In this document: positions 25,825 to 37,780 of the stretch, one piece after another
Layout of the letters: each line of letters starts with the position of its first letter
Position numbering within the stretch: the stretch's first letter is position 1
NCBI GenBank assembly: GCA_030762175.1
Contig: CM060843.1
Location: 115,466,869-115,530,868 of the forward strand
Origin: Metallyticus violacea
Lineage: Eukaryota > Arthropoda > Insecta > Mantodea > Metallyticidae
Direction of reading: 5' to 3'
Length of the DNA stretch: 64,000 nt
Notes under the pieces: generated by a model
Database searches by the model: none
What the model saw: the letters and a program-made list of their open reading frames with translations, nothing else
Told to the model about the DNA's origin: nothing
Position numbers and translations under genes: made by a program

Positions 25825-28693
25825 TGCTTAACTGAGTTGTGTCTCACTGCGTCTGATACGTACAATTGCTTATGACTCGCCGCTTGTAGAACTTAGAACT
25901 GCTTCTGCAAACTGCGCACTGCCTAAGTGAGTCGAAATGAATGGCCCAGCAGAGCAACCGCTCTTCCGTATATTAAATTCAAACCAAGTAATCGTGGCTT
26001 TTAACGATGCCACGGGTTTATACAGGAGCAATCTTCGCGCCTATCATTAAAAGTTCAAACGTGCATTTTCCATTGCTGGTTTATGTTCAGCTGTCACGCG
26101 TGCCATTCGCTATTTTGAGAAAGTTTAAAACATTTTGTCAGCATTTTGCTAGAAAGGCTAATAGTGCATGGCCTGTCGCGGTCAAAGTCCCAAACGGATT
26201 TAATCTTCTTTCATTTATTAACCTTGGCAAAGCAATTCTTTTTTTTAAAAAAGTAAGGAGCTTCACGTGCGAATCTCGGATTTCTTTCTATTGTGTAGGA
26301 ATTTTATGATCCTATTGGCCTTTCATACTTCCGTAACAAAACATCAGAGGCTTTTTCTTTTGTGCAATTGTTGCTTATAGTTAAAGCTTATAACACATGT
26401 ATAATATTCATATACCTAATCACAATGCCAAAATATGACGATTTGGTTTACATAAATATACATTATAATTATATTTCAGTAGAGCTGGACCGGAGGAACT
26501 GTTACAACTATTAAAGAAAACACTATTACAGATGGCATCCAAAATACAAGTACCTTATACCAATATAATTTATAAAGAAAGTAAACAGTAATAAAACGCC
26601 TTTTGCAGACTCTTAGTTTATTTTGATCTATCCTGAAATCTAATATCGCTGCAGAACAGCCTTTTAATGTTAACAAGATTCCTTTCTGCTACCAAATACG
26701 TTTAATCGACGCCTCGAAATTTGATAGATGGGCTGTTTGCGTTGTCGGATTAATTTGAAGAATTGGAAGTTTATAATTGGTGTCTTAGACTTCCTTTCTT
26801 CATTAATAATGTATTGAGTAACAGAGTTAGTAAATTAATTCTTTAGATGTTTCACGCACGACTAGCTGGCAAAGGCTAAGTATAGAGGTTAACGTATTGC
26901 TCTGCATTTGCGTACAAATGCTGTCATAGATATTGAATAAGACCGTAACATTTTAATGCAGAATGGTAGCATTACTTAATTACTGGGTACCATATGCTTC
27001 GCAACGATGTACAAACCTAGTGCAAGGAGCAGTAGTTTGGGTCCTTAGAGAATCCAATACATAACATGGGACTAAATTAAAGATGAGAGTTTTAACCTTT
27101 GTCTTACTTTCTAGTGGTTCAGCTGTTTTAGTTTATTTCTTTTCAGTTATAGAGTTATTAGTAGATCTCTTTAGATAATATGCTTCCCATTTATCACTCC
27201 TCTGTATAATTTTAATGCAGCTGCCACCCATTTAGGGCAGATAAAAATAAACTGCTCTATGATCTAACTAGAAATTGTAAGATAGTTATAAGGTAACTTT
27301 AACTTCAAGTAGTTCTAAAATTTTATGAAAGCAAATATTGTCTTATTTCAAAATGCATTGCTCCGGAATACAATATGATTAATATACTTCTACTTTAAAC
27401 AAGCATAAAAATGCAAACTTATTTTATAAACATATAAGAAATACTGTATTTTTTACTGCGATGTTTCAGCAGAACTTCTGAAACATTTAAATTAAGAAAT
27501 CATGTAAATATAACGAAGTTTTAAGAAATTTGTTTAAGGGGAAATATTAAAACGCTTAAGCTAAAACTTAATACGAATAATTATCTACATTGTTTTCTTT
27601 ATGCCTTTGCCTTTTGATCTCAAACACGTTGCAGAGAAACTGCAGCTCTAAGTAGTTACTTATTTAAAGCAGTACTTTCAAGCAGAGAGCATTGCTCCAC
27701 GCACACAAATGTGACATAAAAAGCACTTTTTCTTTGCAAAATTAGTACTAATTCTTTTTGAAATGCTAACTGATTTCAAGCATTTCATGATAATAACTTT
27801 ATAAAGTATAGATGCATCCACAGAAAATGTCTAAATTGGTCTTGTAACTTAGACTAAACTACTGAATACAAGAAATAGTATACACAGTATTGTTCTCCCC
27901 ATTTATAAAGTAAAGATTGGTATTGAAAAACTATGTAATCATAGAGGCATAGTTCTTTTATCAACATTTAAAAAATAATAAGATGCAGCTTGTTGGCATA
28001 AACAATACAAAGATACATGAACAATAAGGAAGTGATAATGCTATTTTAAAACATGCTTTAGGGAAAGATAAATAATACTGCATAAATAGAGATGTTTAAA
28101 ATAAACATTTGACAAAGAACCGATGTAAATTATTTGTGTTTTTGAAAATCTCATGATAAGATAAGAATAGTATTAAATCTCTAGATCTCCTGCAAAAACA
28201 TTGCATGTGGTTTGAAACATCTCATATTTAAATATTTTGTGTTGTATTATCCTTAATCATAATCTTTTTCGGGATATCGCGTAATATTATGCACTTTATT
28301 TAAGGATTAAGGGAGTTGAACAGGACAATAAAGACAACTAGACTTACGAAGATGACCAGATGACGTCCTAAATACTTCTCTTTATCAATTTTTCTTCCAT
28401 TCCTCTATTCGTTGACAACCTAACTGCGGCTTTGTATTCTCACATTTAATTCAAACTGTTCTCACTCTGCAAATCCAAATCATGCGATATTCGCCTTCCC
28501 ACTGCTACCAGATTTTATTTATAAAATTTATCAGCTCAAGTGTATTTTTGCCTCGGATATTGAGCGTATAGCAGCTAGCAGCTTTAATTCCGTTTCTCTC
28601 TATACGTATAGAAGAATTGACCACAGTAGTTTTTATGATTTCATGTTAATGTTTTCGTTAATATTTCATCATCGCCACTTGTGCTAATTTCGG

Positions 28694-28729
<36 letters not shown>

Positions 28730-29590
28730 GACGGTGACATTTCCCTCAATTTCCTTTGGTTTTTCTTCACTTGTGTTTTGTTCTTCATTGAATCAATATA
28801 TTAAATATATAAAGTACTTATTACACTTTTAAATATTCTTTTGTAAATATATCTTAATCTTATTTCCTTTAAATGTTTCTTTAGAGTGTATATTTCATGC
28901 AATTGGTGCACTCTAAAACAATACTTAAACAATTTTCATTATTCCTCTTACGCCAAATTTCTATAATTGTAATGATGCACCCATCCGGCTATGTTTAATT
29001 CATTTCCTGAAAAATATATCAAGATACTATTTTCTTAATTTTTTCTCCACTCCTCAACAGTCAATAAAATGAAACATTCCAGTTTCACTGTTTATATTAT
29101 ATAATATATTATAATGCTTTTCGTTTCAACTTTATAGTTTCCCTTTGTGAATGTTGATTTTTTTCTCCATTCATCTGTACCCCTTACCCTTATTCCTAAA
29201 TAAATTAAATAAGTAAATATTTCCTAATAATAAATATTGGTCTCCCTTTCTAAATTCATTTAATTTTTAAACAACATTAGCTTAGTAATATCTTGATTAC
29301 TCTTCATTCTTAGGAGTGTTTTAATTTAAAATTATGAATAAATAGAGAGAAGTAGTGCACAAGATGCAATAGAACGGACGATATGCGTGGAAATTTATTT
29401 TGCTGTCATGTACAACGAAAGAGCGAAACTTGAAAGATCTTAGCTTACTGCTTATTTGAAGCCGAAGACTGTGTCGCCATTTTGGCTGAGGTTGGGAGCC
29501 TGTCTCTTCTGGATTCTAGAAGACATACAAAACGTAAGAAGAGACGGAAACTTATAGAAAAGTTCAATATATACTCTTTAAGTGTTTTGG

Positions 29591-29645
<55 letters not shown>

Positions 29646-32256
29646 GGTATATTTGTATGAGTTAAAAGAGGAGTCTGGCTTGCAATCAAGTCAAAATGTA
29701 GCCTGTAAAAAAAAAATTCTTGCATCAGCTCCACAATACTGGGCCTTCTATTTCAACTTTAACTGCATTCACAAAAGTGCAACATCACGTGAGACACCCA
29801 CGTTTAACATGTCCCTTTTTATGAAATGAGTTAATCTTAAAATATCTGATTGAACTTATTTCTCCTGCTTAGTTCTCAACATTAAAATGCACATGAACAC
29901 TACATGACATTTCAACCTTTATTTCATTCAAAACTTTCCAGTTTTAGTAAATATCTTTATAACGCACTTTTAATTTAAATAAAAAATACATCTATTTACA
30001 TATTGGGCTGTCGCTATTGTTTACATTTGAAAAAATAATACTATTAGGACTAATGAGCATTTCATTTAACACCTATCTTGGTCATCTTTTGGTAATATAT
30101 TGTTTCAAAAAATATATACCCTTGCAAATGTTTTTGCACCCCGCTCTCCACCAGGACATAGATACGTGATTTTATACCTATTTTAATCGATAAAACCTTT
30201 TGTATTCTGTGTAAGATAATTTTGTAAAATTGTTTTCAACGCCAAACAAAGGCATGTTTGTAAAATCTGACTTCTGGATGCATTTGTCTTGCCACGGACA
30301 ACCAAGCTGTCCTTTATAAAGAAACAATGAAGGCTGGTGCCGAGTGCCCACGATAATAGAGATATTGTATTTCCCAGTCGCGCGACGATCTGTTAGTTAA
30401 ACATTTTCTAAAGGTACCGTTACAATGACAATGAACTTAGCCGTCATCTAAACGTACGATTTTTCGGCAGCCAATAAGAGGGTTTGTGTTCGAAAGTTTA
30501 AGAGTAGCGCCGAGTAGTGAGCTTAAACTCTCCTATGAGAAACAATAATTTTGAGAACTCGGCTCCCCTGGGTTTAGGCTGAAGACCCCTGTGAGCTAAG
30601 GAAGCCAAGCCACCACGATTTAAAATTAATATAATAGGGAGACATCCTCCAAAGTTTAGCTTTCTGTTTCTGGCGCTAGTCTCTCGTTGTTTGCACGTAC
30701 CAGGCTATGCAGTCATACGCGACCATATTCGGTTTGCGTTCTTGGTTCAACTCTTGCTTGAAATTCTTAGTTCAGTCTTCGCTTAGGAGAGACGTTAGTG
30801 ATTCAACATGCAAGCGCTTCCGCATTCGGCATTCGTTCTCTGTGAATTAGTCAGTTTTCAATAATCCACTTTAATTCCGTCCCCTATGCAGTTCGCGCGC
30901 CAACAACGTCAGGTATGGGGTACAGGCTCCTACGGAGAGCATATAAAATCATTGAGAAGTCTACAAATCCTCGTTGATTAATTTGCTATCAGTACTTTCC
31001 AATTGTCCCGTGCAAGAACAAGTACAGAACAATTTAGACGGCCTATCATCGTCCACTTAAAATTGTTGGCTCTCCAACATGGGGCCACCATCGACAATTC
31101 CAGTCTCGCCCTAAAGAAAGAGCAAAACGTTAGTGGGTGTGAGAAGTTCCGAAATAGGCTGAATGACTGTAATATTAATAATTATAATTTATCCAATATA
31201 TATTATTCTCTCAGCAACCACAGCTCAGGTTGATACGCAACAATATTAAATTAAAATGTGATAAACTGCACCCTATTTTAAGTTTTAGCATTAAAAGATA
31301 AGCGTGCCACCTTAAAATGGTTGCTGGGAATTAATGGTTGAAACCTAGCATTTAATTAGCATTTATTATTAATTTCCGGTCTTATTGCTGTTTGGACTGA
31401 ATAAAAAAGAAGCTAGTTAGTTGTAAAATGAAAGAACAGCTTATTTTGGGTGAAATTACAAAATGTTATTTAAGTGCATACATAACAAAAGATTACAATA
31501 AGACAATTGCAACCTAGAAAGAGCAACTGTTCATACCCGGGTGCAAATTCATTTCTTTATACACTAATACCTTGACATTTTATGCATGTACTTTGGTAAT
31601 ATAGATAAAGATATTTCGGGAGTATAACACATAATATAGTTAGTTACATATAAAATACAATTCTGTTTCAGAGGTTAGTGTAATATAAAAAGTCATGTAT
31701 CGATGTTATGCAAAGAAGACGTTAAAACTAATATACACAAAACTTGTGATTACTGTAGTATGAATTATTTCGGAACGACTAATCCGCTTACGTTCTGTTC
31801 TTATTAGTAAAGAACACGTCATTTTGAAACAATTTATTATAAGAACACAACTGCTATATTTAATACTTAGTAGCTATATAATGTAGTTCTGTCCAAATTC
31901 AAATAACAATAAAATTCCAGATTGTCAGAAAACAATAGAAAAACAACACCTATGATGATAACTGCATCCTCTTTCAAGTTTAAGCATAAAGCAATGGGGA
32001 TTTCATTCAAAATTTCAAAGTGAGGGTAGCTGAGGTTAGGTGAAACCAAAAGTTTAATCAAAATTAGGTTTAAACTCCTGTATCATTATTTAAATACTGG
32101 TTTTGTTTAAATTAAATTGATGTTAAATAGGTAGTTATTCAGAGTAGGAAGTTTTCAAATAAAAGCCATGTGTATGTAGTCTCTAAGACATCTAATGGCA
32201 AACGCGTGGTAATAACCAATATTCTTCTACTATGTTGCATTGTTTTACAAATTCCA

Positions 32257-32510
32257 TACTATGAAGCGGTTTTGAGATCGGTGTTATTGTTGAACCCTCG
32301 CTGGGCGCCAAATTATGAAGCGGTTTTGTCGGTTCCAGCAATAGAGCCTAATTATGAAGCTGTTTAGTAGGCTTCGGCTAAGTGCCCCAGATTGGGCACC
32401 AGTTTTGAAGCGAATTATTGTTGACGTCCAGTGGCCTCACGTTGTGATGTCAAATTTGGAAGTTCTTTGTAAATTGATTATAGGTCGCTTCGGTGTTGTT
32501 GCCCACACTT
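32257..32510 (+). repeat. degenerate ~52-bp array (unit 3)
   Basis: Copy of 17,955-18,208 at an offset of 14,302 bp. Confidence 0.65.
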
Positions 32511-32705
32511 GAACAATTGATAACAATTCGGCTATTATCTTGACTCGTACTCAATGAGACTGGGAGAGGAATTCAATGGTGTAAATGAGCACGCGATGTG
32601 ACACGGTATTGCATACTATAGGCTTAGCTACGCCGATACAAACTTATTTGTCGCTTGTGAAATTTACAGATGAGTGCCACGGCATGTGAAACTGAAATTG
32701 CTTAA

Positions 32706-32975
32706 TGATGTTTAACGCCCGTTTTTAGTACAGAGATACCACAGGCGATGGAAACTGATGATACATGAGATGAAATGATATATTGGGAAAGGGTTTATTT
32801 TTAAGGAAGGAAATGTTCCAGGCCTAAGTTAAGGTAACTCCCCGGCATTTACCATTTATTAGGACTGAGGAAAACCTGGAAAAAACCTCAGTCAGGGAGG
32901 ACGGTTCTGGATTGGAACCCCAGAGCTCCCGCTCACGAGTCCGAGCCTTAACGACCTCGGCTATTCCTGACGGTC
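32706..32975 (-). mobile_element. SINE family A in tandem unit 3
   Basis: Same insertion as in units 1 and 2. Confidence 0.9.
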
Positions 32976-34777
32976 TGCTTAACTGAGTTGTGTCTCACTG
33001 CGTCTGATACGTACAATTGCTTATGACTCGCCGCTTGTAGAACTTAGAACTGCTTCTGCAAACTGCGCACTGCCTAAGTGAGTCGAAATGAATGGCCCAG
33101 CAGAGCAACCGCTCTTCCGTATATTAAATTCAAACCAAGTAATCGTGGCTTTTAACGATGCCACGGGTTTATACAGGAGCAATCTTCGCGCCTATCATTA
33201 AAAGTTCAAACGTGCATTTTCCATTGCTGGTTTATGTTCAGCTGTCACGCGTGCCATTCGCTATTTTGAGAAAGTTTAAAACATTTTGTCAGCATTTTGC
33301 TAGAAAGGCTAATAGTGCATGGCCTGTCGCGGTCAAAGTCCCAAACGGATTTAATCTTCTTTCATTTATTAACCTTGGCAAAGCAATTCTTTTTTTTAAA
33401 AAAGTAAGGAGCTTCACGTGCGAATCTCGGATTTCTTTCTATTGTGTAGGAATTTTATGATCCTATTGGCCTTTCATACTTCCGTAACAAAACATCAGAG
33501 GCTTTTTCTTTTGTGCAATTGTTGCTTATAGTTAAAGCTTATAACACATGTATAATATTCATATACCTAATCACAATGCCAAAATATGACGATTTGGTTT
33601 ACATAAATATACATTATAATTATATTTCAGTAGAGCTGGACCGGAGGAACTGTTACAACTATTAAAGAAAACACTATTACAGATGGCATCCAAAATACAA
33701 GTACCTTATACCAATATAATTTATAAAGAAAGTAAACAGTAATAAAACGCCTTTTGCAGACTCTTAGTTTATTTTGATCTATCCTGAAATCTAATATCGC
33801 TGCAGAACAGCCTTTTAATGTTAACAAGATTCCTTTCTGCTACCAAATACGTTTAATCGACGCCTCGAAATTTGATAGATGGGCTGTTTGCGTTGTCGGA
33901 TTAATTTGAAGAATTGGAAGTTTATAATTGGTGTCTTAGACTTCCTTTCTTCATTAATAATGTATTGAGTAACAGAGTTAGTAAATTAATTCTTTAGATG
34001 TTTCACGCACGACTAGCTGGCAAAGGCTAAGTATAGAGGTTAACGTATTGCTCTGCATTTGCGTACAAATGCTGTCATAGATATTGAATAAGACCGTAAC
34101 ATTTTAATGCAGAATGGTAGCATTACTTAATTACTGGGTACCATATGCTTCGCAACGATGTACAAACCTAGTGCAAGGAGCAGTAGTTTGGGTCCTTAGA
34201 GAATCCAATACATAACATGGGACTAAATTAAAGATGAGAGTTTTAACCTTTGTCTTACTTTCTAGTGGTTCAGCTGTTTTAGTTTATTTCTTTTCAGTTA
34301 TAGAGTTATTAGTAGATCTCTTTAGATAATATGCTTCCCATTTATCACTCCTCTGTATAATTTTAATGCAGCTGCCACCCATTTAGGGCAGATAAAAATA
34401 AACTGCTCTATGATCTAACTAGAAATTGTAAGATAGTTATAAGGTAACTTTAACTTCAAGTAGTTCTAAAATTTTATGAAAGCAAATATTGTCTTATTTC
34501 AAAATGCATTGCTCCGGAATACAATATGATTAATATACTTCTACTTTAAACAAGCATAAAAATGCAAACTTATTTTATAAACATATAAGAAATACTGTAT
34601 TTTTTACTGCGATGTTTCAGCAGAACTTCTGAAACATTTAAATTAAGAAATCATGTAAATATAACGAAGTTTTAAGAAATTTGTTTAAGGGGAAATATTA
34701 AAACGCTTAAGCTAAAACTTAATACGAATAATTATCTACATTGTTTTCTTTATGCCTTTGCCTTTTGATCTCAAACA

Positions 34778-35572
34778 GTAATTTGACGTAATTGGTTCTT
34801 CTAAAATCCAACTGAAATTTATCGGGAATAGAATATTAAATACACTCCGGTCAAATTCGCATTAACAACACATTAGGGCTAAAAGAAATGGACGACATTT
34901 CGAAATAATATCCGCAACTTTTGAATGAAAATAACGCTATAATGCCCGTCAGCAGAAACAATGAACACTTTCCACATTATTTTAATAATATGTGAGACAT
35001 TCTAATATTCTACTAATTTTAATTTGTTAATACTATTATTTATTTCCTGCGATCTCATTTTCATCAATTTGTTTCGCAAATCAGAAATGCGGCTTATTTG
35101 ACTTGAGTCAACATAGTGCCGCGCGCTCTAATTCAACTATCGGAACCACACTCCCTGGGAAAGCGGTACTCAATCAATGGATGCCATGTCAAATGCTGAC
35201 CCAAATATTATGCAGATTTTCCATGGAAATTAAGTTTATGGGGTCATGGAGTATATCTTGCCTACCAGGTAACAAGAGTTCGTCATTAAGCTCGCGACAT
35301 TAAAATATATTTAATTGTGTTTATAAAGTCATATACTCACCTATATCATTTAAGGAATTGTTGCAACTCTGCATTAAACATCTCACGTTTATGGCATTTA
35401 CTTTACTTAATCTTTGTTCTTCGTATTTCTCTACGAAATTTATGTAACCCACAGATTTTACAAGAAACAGTACGTTTGTGTAATTTACAATAAAACAATT
35501 GCATAAATAGTCATCTAAGGTCACATAAATCATTTTCTAATCAGCTGCAATAGTTCCGCTTAGCAGGACATG
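34778..35572. other. non-coding right flank of the triplication
   Basis: Unique AT-rich sequence. Open frames at 35,103-35,303 (+) and 35,321-35,533 (-) show no recognisable motif. Confidence 0.55.
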
Positions 35573-35724
35573 TCGGTCATGGTATTGTAGGGTTACCATA
35601 CTTGCCTTCTAAACCCAAGATCGCGGATTCAAACCCAACCAGGATCGATGGATTTTTTCGGGCGTAAAAATCCTAAGTATGGCTTCCTTCAGAAGGAAAG
35701 TAAAGCCGTGGGTCCCGTGTCGTA
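35573..35724 (+). mobile_element. SINE family B, 3'-truncated
   Basis: Head TCGGTCATGGTATTGTAGGGTTACC with a B box (GGATTCAAACCC), then ATGGATTTTTTCGGGCGT and CCGTGGGTCCCGTGTCGTA. The match to the copy at 50,733 stops there and the ~150-bp 3' half is missing. Confidence 0.85.
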
Positions 35725-36985
35725 TCCAGTTTCCTTACAAAAAAGGCAAACTAAATGTATTTCCAGCATTAGCTTTTCTGTTTGGACAAGGTTCACATTT
35801 AATGAAATTTGTTGACAATTGCCTGATTTCTACTTTGACCGTAATGTATTGTTTCTATACTGTAATAAAGCTGATGCTTATAGTTGTCCGTAATATCAAG
35901 ATGAAGAAAGGAGACTTCGGTAAGCACCATGTTTTTCTTCTTTTTCGCCTCTTATTTTCCTGTTTCGCGAAATTCAAAAGCAATGCTAAATCGTAACTCG
36001 AACACCTGCTTCCTTGAAACGCAAGGACGTTTTTTTAGCACTCTTGTAGAATAATAGTTATCCTTAATGCTAAAATTCTATGCTTTTCTGAGCACTGTCA
36101 AAGAGGCATCCTTTGAATTTCTCGGGCCAAAATAGTTAGTATCTGCTTATTAACTGTGGATCTCTGCCTAACTCAGATTTTTTTTAGAAGTTGAGAAGCT
36201 TTTCCTTACACTGTAAGGGTGAATACCTGATAACATGAGGCGCTAACATCTCTGAAGTAATTGCATCATCATTCCATTTCCCTAAAAAATAACCGACTGA
36301 ACTGCTGAGCTGAGCCATAAGGGGCTACACCGTGATGTTTGTGTAAAGGTCCTTAAGACATTTCTCAATTTCCAGACGGTATTCACTTCCTTCGATTAGA
36401 GAGCCCCTAAACTTCTCCACAATAGCCAGTGAATTCCATTACAAAATTCTTTCTATCAGAAAAATTGTTTAGAAGTAACTGGTATAAAACTTCTGGATCA
36501 GCAGACTGCACTACAGTATGAGACCTCGGAGGTATAAATCAACGTTTTGGTGGTCGTTACATTTTAGCAATGTAAACAAGAAATGTGAACTGGAGAACTT
36601 TAATATGAGGTACTATCAACATTTTCTCAAAATACTTAAGCACATTAAATTCTGGCATTTTATTGCTCATCATCGCCTTCGAAACAGTCCCCTTGACAGT
36701 ACTTCTGCCTCTAATGGAATGCTGTAGTTTTCTGAACTCTTCAGTTTCCTGTGTCAATTCTGCGTCCATTTTACTTGATTTTCATGTTCTGCCTTAGATC
36801 TTCAGATGTCAGAGATGGCCCTCTCATGATTTTTCAGAATAAAATTCTGTAGTTAATTCCATGCTTTTGTTGTCCTGATCGACAGTCAAAGTTCGACTGT
36901 TCTCAAATATTAATTTTATGTATGCTCCTCTATGTCTTCATAAAAATCTATAATTTTTTTGAGATCTGCATCAGCTTTTCCAAGT
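35725..36985. other. non-coding AT-rich stretch
   Basis: The frame at 35,679-35,996 starts inside the SINE and has no family motif. Overlapping frames on both strands at 36,518-36,769 are also unsupported. Confidence 0.5.
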
Positions 36986-37343
36986 TTACAACAGAAGTCA
37001 ATGGAGACCATTGCGAAGTCGGAAACTTGCAAGCAGTTAAAGACAGGGGCGTGGTTAGACTACTCTCCTTTCACCAAGGCTGTCTGGCTCAAACCCAGCG
37101 GCCATAGGTGGGATTTGTGACAGATGAATCGCCATCTGGGCAGACTTTCTTTTAGTTCTCTTGTTTCTCATGTCGTTATTTTTCCCATTGTTTATTGTCA
37201 ACCTCACCCTCATTTTCACCATTATTTAATGTAATGTATTCCGCCGGCTCTCGGTGCACGATTTGTTTTTGGACAATGCTTGCCCTCGGCCATGCAAGTG
37301 CGGAATACCTGGTCGACACTCACTCACTCACTCACTCACTCAC
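36986..37343 (+). mobile_element. possible LINE 3' end with (ACTC)n tail
   Basis: A C+G-richer block (AGCGGCCATAGGTGGGA, CTCGGCCATGCAAGTGCGG) runs directly into (ACTC)n at 37,317-37,343. Short tandem-repeat tails are typical of some insect LINEs such as the RTE clade. No reverse transcriptase is visible, so the call rests on tail type and composition only. Confidence 0.3.
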
Positions 37344-37685
37344 CAAGTCGTTTAGTAGAGTGGTTAATAAGGAACACATGCAAAAGTACCTGCGGCGTAT
37401 GGCTGTATCAACTACAAATACGGAAACTATTTGATAACACTTCGTAGTTAATATAGGACACACGTTGCACTCTTTTATTTTCGTTCAGAATCTAGAACAC
37501 TACAAACTTGGGAAATTTTCGGTTGATATTTCAAGATGTTAAACTTCTGTCCCAAAATAGTGTTCGTGTAGAGGTATTTATTGGCAATGAATGCATACAT
37601 ATAGTTGTTATAGACAGAATGTATGTAAATAATGAGTAGATTGTGTTAACAGTATTCTAAGATGACTAGTTACTCTATATGTCTT
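37344..37685. other. non-coding stretch
   Basis: Nothing recognised. Confidence 0.5.
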
Positions 37686-37780
37686 TGGAAAACCTGGAAA
37701 AACTTCAGTCTGGGAGGATGGCCCTGGCGGGAATGGGGGGCAGACCTCCCGCTCATGAGCCCGTGACCTCTAGTTCAGTG
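37686..37780 (-). mobile_element. SINE family A head fragment
   Basis: AAAACCTGGAAAAACTTCAG and GACCTCCCGCTCATGAGCCC match the minus-strand head of family A. The B-box region is disrupted (GCGGGAATGGGGGGC) and the 3' half is missing. Confidence 0.75.

Larger units (their letters stand above)
20474..27624 (+). repeat. tandem unit, copy 2
   Basis: 7,151 bp with the same contents as copy 1: poly-T 21,547-21,576, (TTA)n about 22,445-22,494, C+G-richer block ~23,160-23,810, ~52-bp array 25,106-25,359. Confidence 0.95.
13325..34775 (+). repeat. head-to-tail triplication of a 7.15-kb unit
   Basis: Three direct copies: 13,325-20,473 (7,149 bp), 20,474-27,624 (7,151 bp) and 27,625-34,775 (7,151 bp). 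The offset between copies 2 and 3 is 7,151 at every point compared. Copy 1 differs only by one extra T at the poly-T tract and one fewer TTA unit. All other open frames compared translate identically in the three copies. Unique left flank ends ...CACTGC; unique right flank begins after ...TCTCAAACA. Both internal joins read TCTCAAA-CA-CGTTGC. It could be a very recent tandem amplification or an assembly duplication. Confidence 0.97.
27625..34775 (+). repeat. tandem unit, copy 3
   Basis: 7,151 bp, matching copy 2 at every landmark compared. Its right end meets unique sequence after CA at 34,776-34,777. Confidence 0.95.
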
